From Lachnospiraceae bacterium (GTDB taxonomy: Bacteria; Bacillota; Clostridia; Lachnospirales; Lachnospiraceae), in NCBI GenBank assembly GCA_017472605.1, contig JAFUPV010000032.1, positions 1 through 47,540 of the forward strand: a DNA stretch of 47,540 nucleotides, written 5' to 3'. The translations under genes were made by a program, and so were the position numbers. The notes under the pieces were generated by a model. It saw only the letters and a list, made by a program, of their open reading frames with translations, had not been told where the DNA came from and did no database searches. Below are positions 33,778-41,894 of this stretch, piece by piece; the first letter of the stretch is position 1; the number at the start of each line of letters is the position of its first letter.

Positions 33778-34695
33778 TCAGTCCGTCCAGTATTCTTTAT
33801 TGGATGTCAGTTTCATGATCAGCGGCTTCGGCAGCTTGAAATAGCTCTTTCCAAGTGAAAAACCGATCATCTTGCAGGCGGACAGCCAGATCAGACGGAA
33901 CACTTCTTTTCCCTCGCCATGCCGGATCAGGCAGATGGCGGTTTTCTTCACCAGCTTCATCCCCTCGCCGTAAGCAGGAACATCGGCAAACACTCTTGGA
34001 TTCAGTGCCTGCGACACACCATTGTCGAAATTGCGCTTCAGCTGCTCCATTCCTGTGTAATCGTGGGAATGGATGACTCTGGCATCGGCCTGATAAGCAA
34101 TTCCATAGCCGCCATAGATCAGTTCCGACGCAAACAGCATGTCTTCATTAAAGATTGCCTGCGGACGGAAACCACCCAATTCCAGGTACAGTGAACGGCG
34201 GTACATGGCACAGGCATCGGAACAGAAAAACGTTTTGATTCCCAGTCTGCCAAGATCCGCACTGCGTTTCACAAAGCTCTTAGCCGGATAATTAAACTGT
34301 CTGGTGTAGCGCTCAATCAACGAATGGTCCCGGTGGGCGATCTGTCTCGCATAGGCAGCTCCGACCGTCTCGTCTTTGAATGCGGCAACCAGATTAGCAA
34401 CCAGATGCTTATCCGCCGGAAGCGCATCCTGCGTCATGAACAGCATCAGATCACTGTCTGCCATCTGAGCGGCACGGTTTCTTGTTGTGCCATGGTCAAA
34501 TTCATCTCTTGTGATGTGATAGAGTTCCATGTTTTCCGGCTGTCTGATCTGATCTGCCGGGTACAGGGATTCCTCCGTATTGATCACCAGAATCCGGCGA
34601 ACCGGATATGTCTGTCTGGTCAGCCGATCCAGAAGCTCCTGAAACGACGGCCCCGGTTTATAGGCCGGTATAATAACGTCTACTGTATAATTCAT
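33778..34695 (-). CDS. Rhamnosyltransferase-like glycosyltransferase family 2
   Basis: A 305-residue GT-A enzyme. DVIIPAYKPGPSFQELLDRL begins the domain, then the DHGTTRN signature seen in many rhamnosyltransferases, FMTQDA in place of the usual DxD, and FNEDMLFASEL near the end. It is the second gene from the start of the polysaccharide block, just before rfbC, supporting rhamnose as the donor. GAGG lies 5 nt before the ATG. Confidence 0.9.
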   Translation of the reverse strand: MNYTVDVIIPAYKPGPSFQELLDRLTRQTYPVRRILVINTEESLYPADQIRQPENMELYHITRDEFDHGTTRNRAAQMADSDLMLFMTQDALPADKHLVANLVAAFKDETVGAAYARQIAHRDHSLIERYTRQFNYPAKSFVKRSADLGRLGIKTFFCSDACAMYRRSLYLELGGFRPQAIFNEDMLFASELIYGGYGIAYQADARVIHSHDYTGMEQLKRNFDNGVSQALNPRVFADVPAYGEGMKLVKKTAICLIRHGEGKEVFRLIWLSACKMIGFSLGKSYFKLPKPLIMKLTSNKEYWTD

Positions 34696-34760
34696 AACTT
34701 CCTCTTTCTTTGTAAACTCATCAGTTTCCGGGTTCTTCCAAGCCCTGACTATCTACTATA

Positions 34761-36212
34761 TCATAACTTGTCCCTCTTTTCAACCCTTGTTACGGAAAAG
34801 GAGGTATAGAGCCAGAGTATGGCAGTCAGCACCAGCCAGAACCAGGTAGTCGCCACGGAAAACCAGGCGGAAAAGAAGGACAGCATCAGATAAAGTGCAA
34901 TCTGTGCATAGAACAGTCCTGCCACAGGCCGCGTTTTCCTTGCTGTCGCCTCACTGATTACAGCACAGACTGCGCCAAGGATCAGAGAAAAACCGATGAC
35001 ACCAATCAGATTGAAATCATAATAGGCATCATAGATGATGGTCAGTGTGTTCAGAATATCCTTGGTAACCGGCTGATAGAACACGGTCAGTTCCGGGAAC
35101 ACAAATTTCAGACCGGTCAGCGCAAACACCGGAAACAGCTGTTTCAATCCCCAGAGCTGGCTCACACTTCCCTGCGCCAGGGCAATGGTCAGTTCATTGA
35201 AATTGGCATAGTTGTTTGCGATGTACATGTAAACATACTGGATCATCACAGGAATGGATGAATTCTTCATCTCAAACACGGAGTCCAGATATCCCGGCTC
35301 GTAGTGGCGGCTGGCAGTCATAAAAACGACGGCTGCCGCAAAAACAGCGGCCACAAGGCCAATTCCCGTCACCAGATACCTGGTCGGTATCTGCGGCCCC
35401 AGCAAAAGCAGAACGATCAGCGGCATCACGATCGTAAACGCAAAGAAAAACTTGGATACACAGAGAACAGGGATCAGCAGAGATGCAAGGCTGCATCCTG
35501 CCAGAATCAGATACTCCCGTTTCCCTCTCTCCTCCTTCTTTGAGAGGAGAAGCCAGATCATTGCCAGCGACGGAGCAAAACAGCTGCTCACCGTGAAATA
35601 GTGAACTCCGCTGACGTGAAAATAGCTGTATGCATGGGGTTCAATGGAAAACAGCGGGATAAATCCAAGCCAGACCGCTTCAAACAGAAATGCAGCCCAT
35701 GGGATCACCGTCATGATCACAACCGTGTACAGCAGATATTTCTGCATCTGCTCCCGGCTCCTCGCCTCAAACATCAGACCGAACAGACGGGCTTTCTTCC
35801 CTGTTTCTCCATCCTGGCCAGAACTCATCTGCGGCTGTCCGGATTGCTCCTGCACGGACATTGCCTGCGCCGCTATTGACTTCGCTTCCGTTTTCCGTTT
35901 TCTCCAGACTGTCACCAAATCAAAGCTGAGCAGCCAGAGAAGATAGAACAGGCTGAAACTGAGCCATGCCGCAATCGTCCACTCCCGGTGAAGACGGCTC
36001 AGCTTCATCACTCCAAGCGCTTCGCCTCCGATCCAGAAAACAGACAATAAGAGGCGAAACGACACCAGGCACCTGTCTTTCCGATAAAAGTAGATACCCA
36101 GCATCACTGCCTCTGCCATCAGGATGATTCCCGCTGCCAGATCGCTCCAGAGACGATCCGCGGCAAAGGCGGCAAGATCCATTCCAATCCCAATCAAATA
36201 TGGAGTCAGCAT
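34761..36212 (-). CDS. Polysaccharide polymerase-like integral membrane protein
   Basis: A 483-residue protein with about ten to twelve hydrophobic spans and a large loop around residues 180-200, the general plan of Wzy polymerases or O-antigen ligases. Sequence motifs in these families are weak, so the assignment rests on topology and on position at the head of the glycosyltransferase block. If export is by the ABC pair, a Wzy-type polymerase would be unexpected; a ligase or chain-modifying role is an alternative. The ATG at 36212 has GGAGGAGAAG upstream and follows the HPr gene by 13 bp. Confidence 0.7.
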   Translation of the reverse strand: MLTPYLIGIGMDLAAFAADRLWSDLAAGIILMAEAVMLGIYFYRKDRCLVSFRLLLSVFWIGGEALGVMKLSRLHREWTIAAWLSFSLFYLLWLLSFDLVTVWRKRKTEAKSIAAQAMSVQEQSGQPQMSSGQDGETGKKARLFGLMFEARSREQMQKYLLYTVVIMTVIPWAAFLFEAVWLGFIPLFSIEPHAYSYFHVSGVHYFTVSSCFAPSLAMIWLLLSKKEERGKREYLILAGCSLASLLIPVLCVSKFFFAFTIVMPLIVLLLLGPQIPTRYLVTGIGLVAAVFAAAVVFMTASRHYEPGYLDSVFEMKNSSIPVMIQYVYMYIANNYANFNELTIALAQGSVSQLWGLKQLFPVFALTGLKFVFPELTVFYQPVTKDILNTLTIIYDAYYDFNLIGVIGFSLILGAVCAVISEATARKTRPVAGLFYAQIALYLMLSFFSAWFSVATTWFWLVLTAILWLYTSFSVTRVEKRDKL

Positions 36213-36225
36213 CTCTTCTCCTCCA

Positions 36226-36489
36226 TCAATCGCCAAGCCCCGATTCAATCATGTGAACCACAGACTCCAGCGCTTCGTTTTCATCAATTCCATCGCAGAC
36301 GATTTCGATCTCATTGTGCCATTTCACACAGGCACCGAGGATGCTGAGCACGCTCTTCGCGTTATAGTCTGCATTCTTATGGATAAAATGTACCGAACAT
36401 TTAAACTTCGATGCCTCACGGCAGAGAAAGCCCGCCGGTCTTAAATGAAGACCGGTCGGATTGTTCAGAACCACTTTTCTGCTTACCAT
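36226..36489 (-). CDS. ptsH: HPr phosphocarrier protein
   Basis: An 87-residue HPr. The active-site His15 (GLHLRPAG) and the regulatory Ser46 (NAKSVLSILGA) are at the exact canonical positions, so it should both relay phosphate from enzyme I to sugar permeases and serve as CcpA corepressor after HPr kinase action. Enzyme I is not adjacent. It lies between cdaR and the polymerase-like gene with gaps of 31 and 13 bp, an unusual place for ptsH. AAAGGT precedes the ATG. Confidence 0.92.
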   Translation of the reverse strand: MVSRKVVLNNPTGLHLRPAGFLCREASKFKCSVHFIHKNADYNAKSVLSILGACVKWHNEIEIVCDGIDENEALESVVHMIESGLGD

Positions 36490-36520
36490 TTTCCAATACC
36501 TTTCACTTTACATTTCATAT

Positions 36521-38155
36521 TCATTCCATACCAGAAACGGATGGGGTCTCTCCTCCTGTTTCCGGATGGGAAGCCGTTTCCGGATCAACCGTCGTTTCTG
36601 CGCCGGATGAGGACTCCGGATTCCCCGCCGTACCGGGCGCTGTTGTGGGCACCGGTGTCGTTGCAGGCATCTGTGTCGGTTCCGCTGCTGACGTTGTCTG
36701 AGGAATCTCTTCGGTTCCGGCAGTCGTTGTGGGTGTCTGCGTAGCTGCAGGCATCTGTGTCGGTTCCGCTGCTGACGTTGTCTGCACCGTTTCCTCTTCC
36801 TCCGCTGCGGCTGTCGTCTCTGTCTCCTCTGCCTCCGTCTCCAGCGGCTGTTCCTCTGCCGTTTCCCCGGCATTCTTATCTGTGATTTTCACTTCAACAA
36901 TGATATCGTTGAGCACTTCATACTGTTCATCAATGGAAATCCGCACACCGAAATACTGTGACGTTTCGCTTGGCATGCTTTCCGACACATTGATCCAGCC
37001 CTGCAGATGGCCGGCTGTCTCAATAAACGCATCCAGTTCCTCCGGCAGCGCACGGAGCGTAATCTCCACATATTCATTCAGGATCTCGTAGGTGTAGTTT
37101 TCATTTGCCCACATAAACTGGAAGAATTTCGGTTCAATCAGGAACGTCCGTTCCTCCATTTTACCGATCTCACAGGTTATCACGACCTCTTTCGGTTCTC
37201 CTTCCGCCAGTGTCAGATCCGGAGACAGATAATCCTCGATGGGAACAACAAATTCCATGTTCTCCGTTGCTCCTGTTATATCCATTTCCTTCTTCGAAAT
37301 CTGAATGGTGCTGATCTTCGCCAGAGCCGCTTTTGATCCAACTACTTTTACTTCCTTCGGCGCGTAGTTGAAGCTGCTGCAGGCATATCCCTCCGCAGCC
37401 TCTCCGCTGTAGCTGTCCACACTGATCGCGACTGTTTTGGATGACCTCAGACCAACGGCGACACTGACTGAGTCAACCCCAAGCACCAGGCCGCTGTTGG
37501 TAATCACCCGATTATTTCCGTCACAGATGTGAAGCGGCGCCTGAACCGTCGAATTCTCATCAACGATCTGCGTCATGTCCACAGTTGCTTTTACGGAAGC
37601 GACTGTGGAAAAATAACTGGTCGGTCCGGTTACTACCACACGCTGTGGTGTTGCGTACAGCGTATTCACCTCATATCCGTCAGGCATTTCTCCCTGTGTC
37701 ACAATCTCTACATCATAGTACTCGCTCTTAATCGTGTCAACAACAACATCCACATACCGTCCCTGGGCCTTCGGATAGTCCCAGTCTTCAATGTAGGTTG
37801 CGGCTCCCCTCTTTTCGATGTCAACAATGAAGGTGGTCGCTTCCGGTGCCGGATTGATCTGTCCGCCCAGGTAATTGGACAAGTCCACTGACGCGGTAAA
37901 ATCATCCGTCCGGACTTTACTTGCGTTGCTCTTTCGCACTTCATAGGTAATGATCACGGATGACGGCTTTGATATCGCTTTATAGTTATTGGCATCCAGC
38001 CAGGATTCATCATAGTTAATGGAAACGGAAAGACTTCTGGTGATTACCGGATCCTGCGCATTGCTCAGAACCAGCCACAGAAGAAAGCCCAGGAAAAGTC
38101 CCAGCAGTTTCAGAAGCAGGTTCTCCGTAAAAAACTTTGTTCCCTTATTTTTCAT
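36521..38155 (-). CDS. cdaR: YbbR-domain protein CdaR, regulator of c-di-AMP synthase
   Basis: A 544-residue protein with one N-terminal span (about residues 12-30, followed by SNAQDPV) and an extracellular series of YbbR domains (for example VTGPTSYFSTVASVKATVDM and VVGSKAALAKISTIQISKKE). The last ~110 residues are a Thr/Pro/Glu-rich low-complexity tail in which TTSAAEPTQMPA occurs twice. CdaR binds CdaA in the membrane and tunes c-di-AMP synthesis. Its ATG overlaps the end of cdaA by 11 bp. The tail is not typical and may be glycosylated or act as a wall-spanning spacer. Confidence 0.92.
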   Translation of the reverse strand: MKNKGTKFFTENLLLKLLGLFLGFLLWLVLSNAQDPVITRSLSVSINYDESWLDANNYKAISKPSSVIITYEVRKSNASKVRTDDFTASVDLSNYLGGQINPAPEATTFIVDIEKRGAATYIEDWDYPKAQGRYVDVVVDTIKSEYYDVEIVTQGEMPDGYEVNTLYATPQRVVVTGPTSYFSTVASVKATVDMTQIVDENSTVQAPLHICDGNNRVITNSGLVLGVDSVSVAVGLRSSKTVAISVDSYSGEAAEGYACSSFNYAPKEVKVVGSKAALAKISTIQISKKEMDITGATENMEFVVPIEDYLSPDLTLAEGEPKEVVITCEIGKMEERTFLIEPKFFQFMWANENYTYEILNEYVEITLRALPEELDAFIETAGHLQGWINVSESMPSETSQYFGVRISIDEQYEVLNDIIVEVKITDKNAGETAEEQPLETEAEETETTAAAEEEETVQTTSAAEPTQMPAATQTPTTTAGTEEIPQTTSAAEPTQMPATTPVPTTAPGTAGNPESSSGAETTVDPETASHPETGGETPSVSGME

Positions 38156-39011
38156 GGTTCTGTTTTCCTTTCCACAGTGTCCACTTTCTGCTTTCCGGTG
38201 CCTTTCTCTGCTCCACCTCAAGCATCATCCGCAGAGACTCCGGATCCAGATTCCGGTACAGCATTCCTTCTTTTGCCACAGATACCGATCCGGTTTCCTC
38301 GGAAACGATCACGGTAATGCTGTCTGAGATTTCACTGATTCCAAGACCGGCACGATGTCTCGTACCAAGCTCCTTGCTGATGTTCATGTTATCGGAAAGG
38401 GGCAGATAGCAGGTGGCAGCCAGGATCTTCGATCCGCGAATGATGATCGCGCCGTCGTGAAGCGGTGTATTGTGTTCAAAAATCTGAGCCAGAAGGGGCG
38501 CGCTGATATCCGCGTTCAGCGCGATACCAGTGGAAACATATTCATTCAGCAGAATTTTTTTCTCGATTACAATCAGCGCACCTGTTTTCGCTCGTCCCAG
38601 ATCATAGGACGCCTTGATGATCGATTCTCTGATCTCCAGAAACTCATCCTCATTTTTATCCCTGCTTTCTCCAAGGAAGGGAAAACCGGTGAGGTACATT
38701 TTCTTACCCAGCTGTTCCAGAGCTTTGCGGATTTCCGGCTGAAGAATCACAATCGCACCGATTACAATGTAGGTCGTAACATAGTGGAACACAAACAGCA
38801 GATTATTAAGCTGCAGCACATAGGCAAGCAGATAGACAATCAGAATCGCTACTGCTCCCTTCAGAAGAATCCACGCACGGCTGCGCTGGATCCACAAAAT
38901 GACATGATAAATAAAGCTTGCAAAAATGATGATCTCCAGCACATCATTCCAGGCAAACGTCATTGTCGACAGTCTGAAATATCTCTCAAAGAAATCCAAA
39001 ATGACTTCCAT
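38145..39011 (-). CDS. cdaA: Diadenylate cyclase CdaA
   Basis: A 288-residue membrane enzyme that makes c-di-AMP from two ATP. Three spans lie in the first ~95 residues, followed by the DAC domain with the DGA motif at 186-188 (PLHDGAIII) and RHR at 218-220 (GTRHRAGLGISE). c-di-AMP controls potassium/osmolyte balance and wall integrity. The usual third gene glmM is not downstream; ptsH is. GGGAG precedes the ATG. Confidence 0.96.
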   Translation of the reverse strand: MEVILDFFERYFRLSTMTFAWNDVLEIIIFASFIYHVILWIQRSRAWILLKGAVAILIVYLLAYVLQLNNLLFVFHYVTTYIVIGAIVILQPEIRKALEQLGKKMYLTGFPFLGESRDKNEDEFLEIRESIIKASYDLGRAKTGALIVIEKKILLNEYVSTGIALNADISAPLLAQIFEHNTPLHDGAIIIRGSKILAATCYLPLSDNMNISKELGTRHRAGLGISEISDSITVIVSEETGSVSVAKEGMLYRNLDPESLRMMLEVEQRKAPESRKWTLWKGKQNHEK

Positions 39012-39022
39012 AGAACTCTCCC

Positions 39023-40078
39023 TTATTCCTTCTTACCCGGAATCTCTTTCTGTTCGTCCCCCCAGGACGGCATCTCCTCTTTGGGAAGCATGATCGTTTC
39101 CGGCGTTTCACGCTTCGCGCGCCGTTTTTCCCGGGCATTTTCCTGTTCCGTTTTTCCGGTAATGGAGGTAACCCGCTTCTGGGAAACCGTTACCGTTATC
39201 TTTGGTATTGCCTTAACAAAATAATAGTATTCATCGTCTTCATATTCCAGATACTCGGTTCTCGTTCCGTCCACAACAAATCCGAAGAGCATTGCCACAC
39301 AGGCAGCAAGCACACCTAGGATGCAGCTGATGATCAGAGCCGGCGCGACGATCGCAATGTCAAACACAACATTACCGATCAGCAGGATCAGCACAAGCAC
39401 CAGGACACCGACTGCAATCGCCACACTCCAGGCATAGGAATGGGGGCGCCGTCTGATCCAGTACACGATCATTACTGTCAGCGAAAACGCGATGATCAGA
39501 AGCAGCATTTTCTCGTTTTGAAACAGACAGTCAATGTAATAGATGACTTTCTCAATCTCAGTGAGGCGTTCACTCTGGGAAGAGAGTATGCTGAAGTTAT
39601 CTCTGGCTGTTGTGATCATGTTGCAGGAAACAACACCAAGAGCCATCGGAATCAGTGCCAGCGGGCTGCACAGCAGTCCCACCGCCACCGGCAGGATTCC
39701 TCCCATGTTGAACGTACATGCCAGCATTGTCATTGCCATCAGAGCACTGTACTTGGGCTTAAAGGCAAAGTACACCAGAAGCATCAGAAAAAACAGGAAG
39801 AGAGCCGAACCGCCGACTTCCGGTGATATCTTCCAGAGACTTCCCACCGTCAGCACACACATGAGGAAGCTTACCGCTCCTGCCGGAAGGAACACACAGA
39901 TTCCGGCTGCAACGACAGCAATCATCGGCGTCCCGATTACTCCGGCAAATCCAACCTGGTATACAATTGCAAAAAACACGCAGAACGCAAGCAGAAACTT
40001 GGCGATGCCGCGAAACACAAAATCATGTTCATGATATAAAAAACGGAGTTTTTCCCGCAATTCCAAAAGCTGTGTCAT
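39023..40078 (-). CDS. Multi-span membrane protein of unknown function next to cdaA
   Basis: A 351-residue protein with roughly eight to ten spans between residues 25 and 275, then a soluble charged tail (EYLEYEDDEYYYFVKAIPKI onward, Lys/Arg/Glu-rich). I do not recognise the family. It overlaps the upstream gene by 4 bp (ATGA) and ends 11 bp before cdaA, so the three are one unit. The acidic Tyr-rich motif after the last span is a striking landmark for homology searches. Confidence 0.75.
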   Translation of the reverse strand: MTQLLELREKLRFLYHEHDFVFRGIAKFLLAFCVFFAIVYQVGFAGVIGTPMIAVVAAGICVFLPAGAVSFLMCVLTVGSLWKISPEVGGSALFLFFLMLLVYFAFKPKYSALMAMTMLACTFNMGGILPVAVGLLCSPLALIPMALGVVSCNMITTARDNFSILSSQSERLTEIEKVIYYIDCLFQNEKMLLLIIAFSLTVMIVYWIRRRPHSYAWSVAIAVGVLVLVLILLIGNVVFDIAIVAPALIISCILGVLAACVAMLFGFVVDGTRTEYLEYEDDEYYYFVKAIPKITVTVSQKRVTSITGKTEQENAREKRRAKRETPETIMLPKEEMPSWGDEQKEIPGKKE

Positions 40079-40533
40079 AATCGTCCCGTTTTTCCTTTCT
40101 CAGTCCGGACCGTCCAGCCATCATCCTCAAAAGCAGCTTCCGCTTCCCGGTAATAGTAGTCCTTCAGTCCGCGCAGAACACGCAGATACCGAACCTGCCA
40201 CAGAGCAGCCTTATCGTAGCGTTCGGAATAGCAGAGGTAGGTGATCCAGCAAAACACCAGGCAGAACATCAGATAGATCATTCCCCAGAGAATCGCGACC
40301 TGGGTAATGACATTGAGGTTGATATACTGATCCGGATTCTTTCCGTAGATGTAGAGAAGAAGAATTCCTGTCAGGATCACATAGGCTGCTGAACAGCAAA
40401 GCCAGGAAACAACCAGATGCAGGGCAATATAATCCCTGCGTCTGTATTTACAGACATCCATGTAACCGCGCTCTCCCTGTTTCTGCAAAAGAGCGGCCTC
40501 TGTCATTCGTTCAACCTTTTCTCTGCTGATCAT
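40075..40533 (-). CDS. Small membrane protein of unknown function, first of the cdaA operon
   Basis: A 152-residue protein with a charged N-terminus (ERMTEAALLQKQGERGYMDV), two spans (about 45-65 and 75-100) and a charged C-terminus containing RYLRVLRGLKDYYYREAEAA. I do not recognise it. Two starts are possible: ATG 40533 with GGAGG 6 nt upstream (preferred), or ATG 40632 with AGAGGT 5 nt upstream, which adds 33 Met-rich residues. Its stop overlaps the start of the next gene by 4 bp. Confidence 0.7.
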   Translation of the reverse strand: MISREKVERMTEAALLQKQGERGYMDVCKYRRRDYIALHLVVSWLCCSAAYVILTGILLLYIYGKNPDQYINLNVITQVAILWGMIYLMFCLVFCWITYLCYSERYDKAALWQVRYLRVLRGLKDYYYREAEAAFEDDGWTVRTEKGKTGRL

Positions 40534-40721
40534 CAGGTGCCTCCAATTTCTCATTCCGAGCACAGACGGTACGGATGCGTTCACCATGGCACGAACGTCA
40601 GCTGCCATCGCCATCCTCATTCCGTTTGCCATTTGTTACCTCTTACTGTCCTGCTGTTACTACAGCGTCATTCGTCAAATGTGCATAGCAGTGCCCGGAC
40701 CTGTCTCACTGCTTTATGAGC

Positions 40722-40730
40722 ATTATATCA
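40722..40730 (-). promoter_or_regulatory. Extended -10 promoter for the cdaA-ptsH-polysaccharide block
   Basis: TGATATAAT on the minus strand (TATAAT at 40722-40727) is an extended -10 with no strong -35, ~190 bp before ATG 40533 and ~90 bp before ATG 40632. The divergent region 40534-40925 otherwise contains the plus-strand promoter of the next gene and no other gene. Confidence 0.55.
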
Positions 40731-40842
40731 CATTGTGAGGCAATTGGATAGCAGAATTTTATGAATTTCCTGTTTATTTCTGTCTTCGTTCCGACCTTCA
40801 GACAAGATCTGTCTGAGACTGTTATGTCTGCGATCTTTCCTC

Positions 40843-40871
40843 TTTCCAGAATTCCTCCGCTATGATACAAT
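40843..40871 (+). promoter_or_regulatory. Promoter and leader hairpin of the aromatic-acid-exporter-like gene
   Basis: TTTCCA (40843-40848), 17 bp, TACAAT (40866-40871). The leader begins with a hairpin (AGCCGG 40880-40885 with CCGGCT 40892-40897, extended by TGGA/TCCA) and ends with GGAGG before the ATG. The -35 is weak. Confidence 0.5.
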
Positions 40872-40925
40872 AATCTGGAAGCCGGTTTCTTCCGGCTCTC
40901 CAGTTAAAAATTACGGAGGTACACA

Positions 40926-41894
40926 ATGAATCGCGATCTTGCAATTCGAACGATGAAAATAACTTTTGGTGCGATACTGGCAATTTCCATCGCCACCCTG
41001 TTCCATCTGAACTACAGCGCGTCGGCTGGAATCATCACCATCCTCACACTCCAGACCACCAGGCGTGAAACTATCCAGACAGCCCTTGGACGTGGACTGG
41101 CTTTTCTCTGCGCTCTGGTGATCGCTGCCGTCTGCTTTTTCGTCTTCGGCTTCACAATTCCCGGATTCGGTATTTATCTGCTCTTCTTTTCCGCGCTCTG
41201 TCTGATTGCAGGCTGGTCTCCCGCCATTTCCATGGACTCTGTCCTCATTACCCATTTTCTGGCAGAAAAAACCATGTCCGTCGGACTGATTTTCAACGAG
41301 CTGCTGATTTTCTCCATTGGAACTGCCGTCGGAATTCTTCTAAATCTCCATCTTCACCCGCAGAGACAGCTGTGGCAGGAAGCCATTCAGGAAGCAGACG
41401 AAAGCATCCGCGGCATTCTTTCCCGGATGGCATACCGCCTGCGCACAGAAGACAAATCCGACTACAGCGACTCCTGTTTCCTTCCGCTCTCCCGCCAGCT
41501 GGAAAAGGCCCGCGCCATCGCACTGACCAACATCAATAATTCGCTCTTCTCCCCCTCCTGCTACGAACTGGATTACACACAGATGAGAATGGAACAAAGT
41601 CAGGTTTTGAAAAAGCTTTATGCAAGCATCTGCATGATCTCCTGGACACCGATGCAGGCAGAAATGGTTTCTGATCTGTTCCAGCAGGTTTCCCTGGAGT
41701 ACAGTGAGACCAATACATGCGAAACGCTTCTTGCGAAGCTGGACGATCTTTATGCCGCCATGAAAAAAGAACCCCTCCCGCAAACCCGGGAGGAGTTCGA
41801 AAACCGCGCTGTGCTGTATTATATCATGAAACAGATGGAAGAAATGCTCCGTGTGAAGAAAGCGTTCGCGGAAACGCGCTCCAGCTGTCAATAA
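40926..41894 (+). CDS. Aromatic acid exporter family (ArAE_1/DUF939-like) membrane protein
   Basis: A 322-residue protein. The N-terminal half holds four or five spans (KITFGAILAISIATLFHLNY, GIITILTLQTTRRETIQTAL) and then MDSVLITHFLAEKT and NELLIFSIGTAVGILLNLHL. The C-terminal half is a soluble helical domain (REEFENRAVLYYIMKQMEEM). This is the plan of the Firmicute ArAE_1 family, whose substrates are mostly unproven. GGAGGTACACA precedes the ATG. It converges with the toxin-LCP gene and the two coding regions overlap by 7 bp at their 3' ends. Confidence 0.87.
   Translation: MNRDLAIRTMKITFGAILAISIATLFHLNYSASAGIITILTLQTTRRETIQTALGRGLAFLCALVIAAVCFFVFGFTIPGFGIYLLFFSALCLIAGWSPAISMDSVLITHFLAEKTMSVGLIFNELLIFSIGTAVGILLNLHLHPQRQLWQEAIQEADESIRGILSRMAYRLRTEDKSDYSDSCFLPLSRQLEKARAIALTNINNSLFSPSCYELDYTQMRMEQSQVLKKLYASICMISWTPMQAEMVSDLFQQVSLEYSETNTCETLLAKLDDLYAAMKKEPLPQTREEFENRAVLYYIMKQMEEMLRVKKAFAETRSSCQ

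Noticed and set aside
40417-40719. Plus-strand frame between cdaA-operon start and the exporter-like gene
   Set aside because: It overlaps the supported minus-strand gene and has neither a binding site nor a recognisable product.
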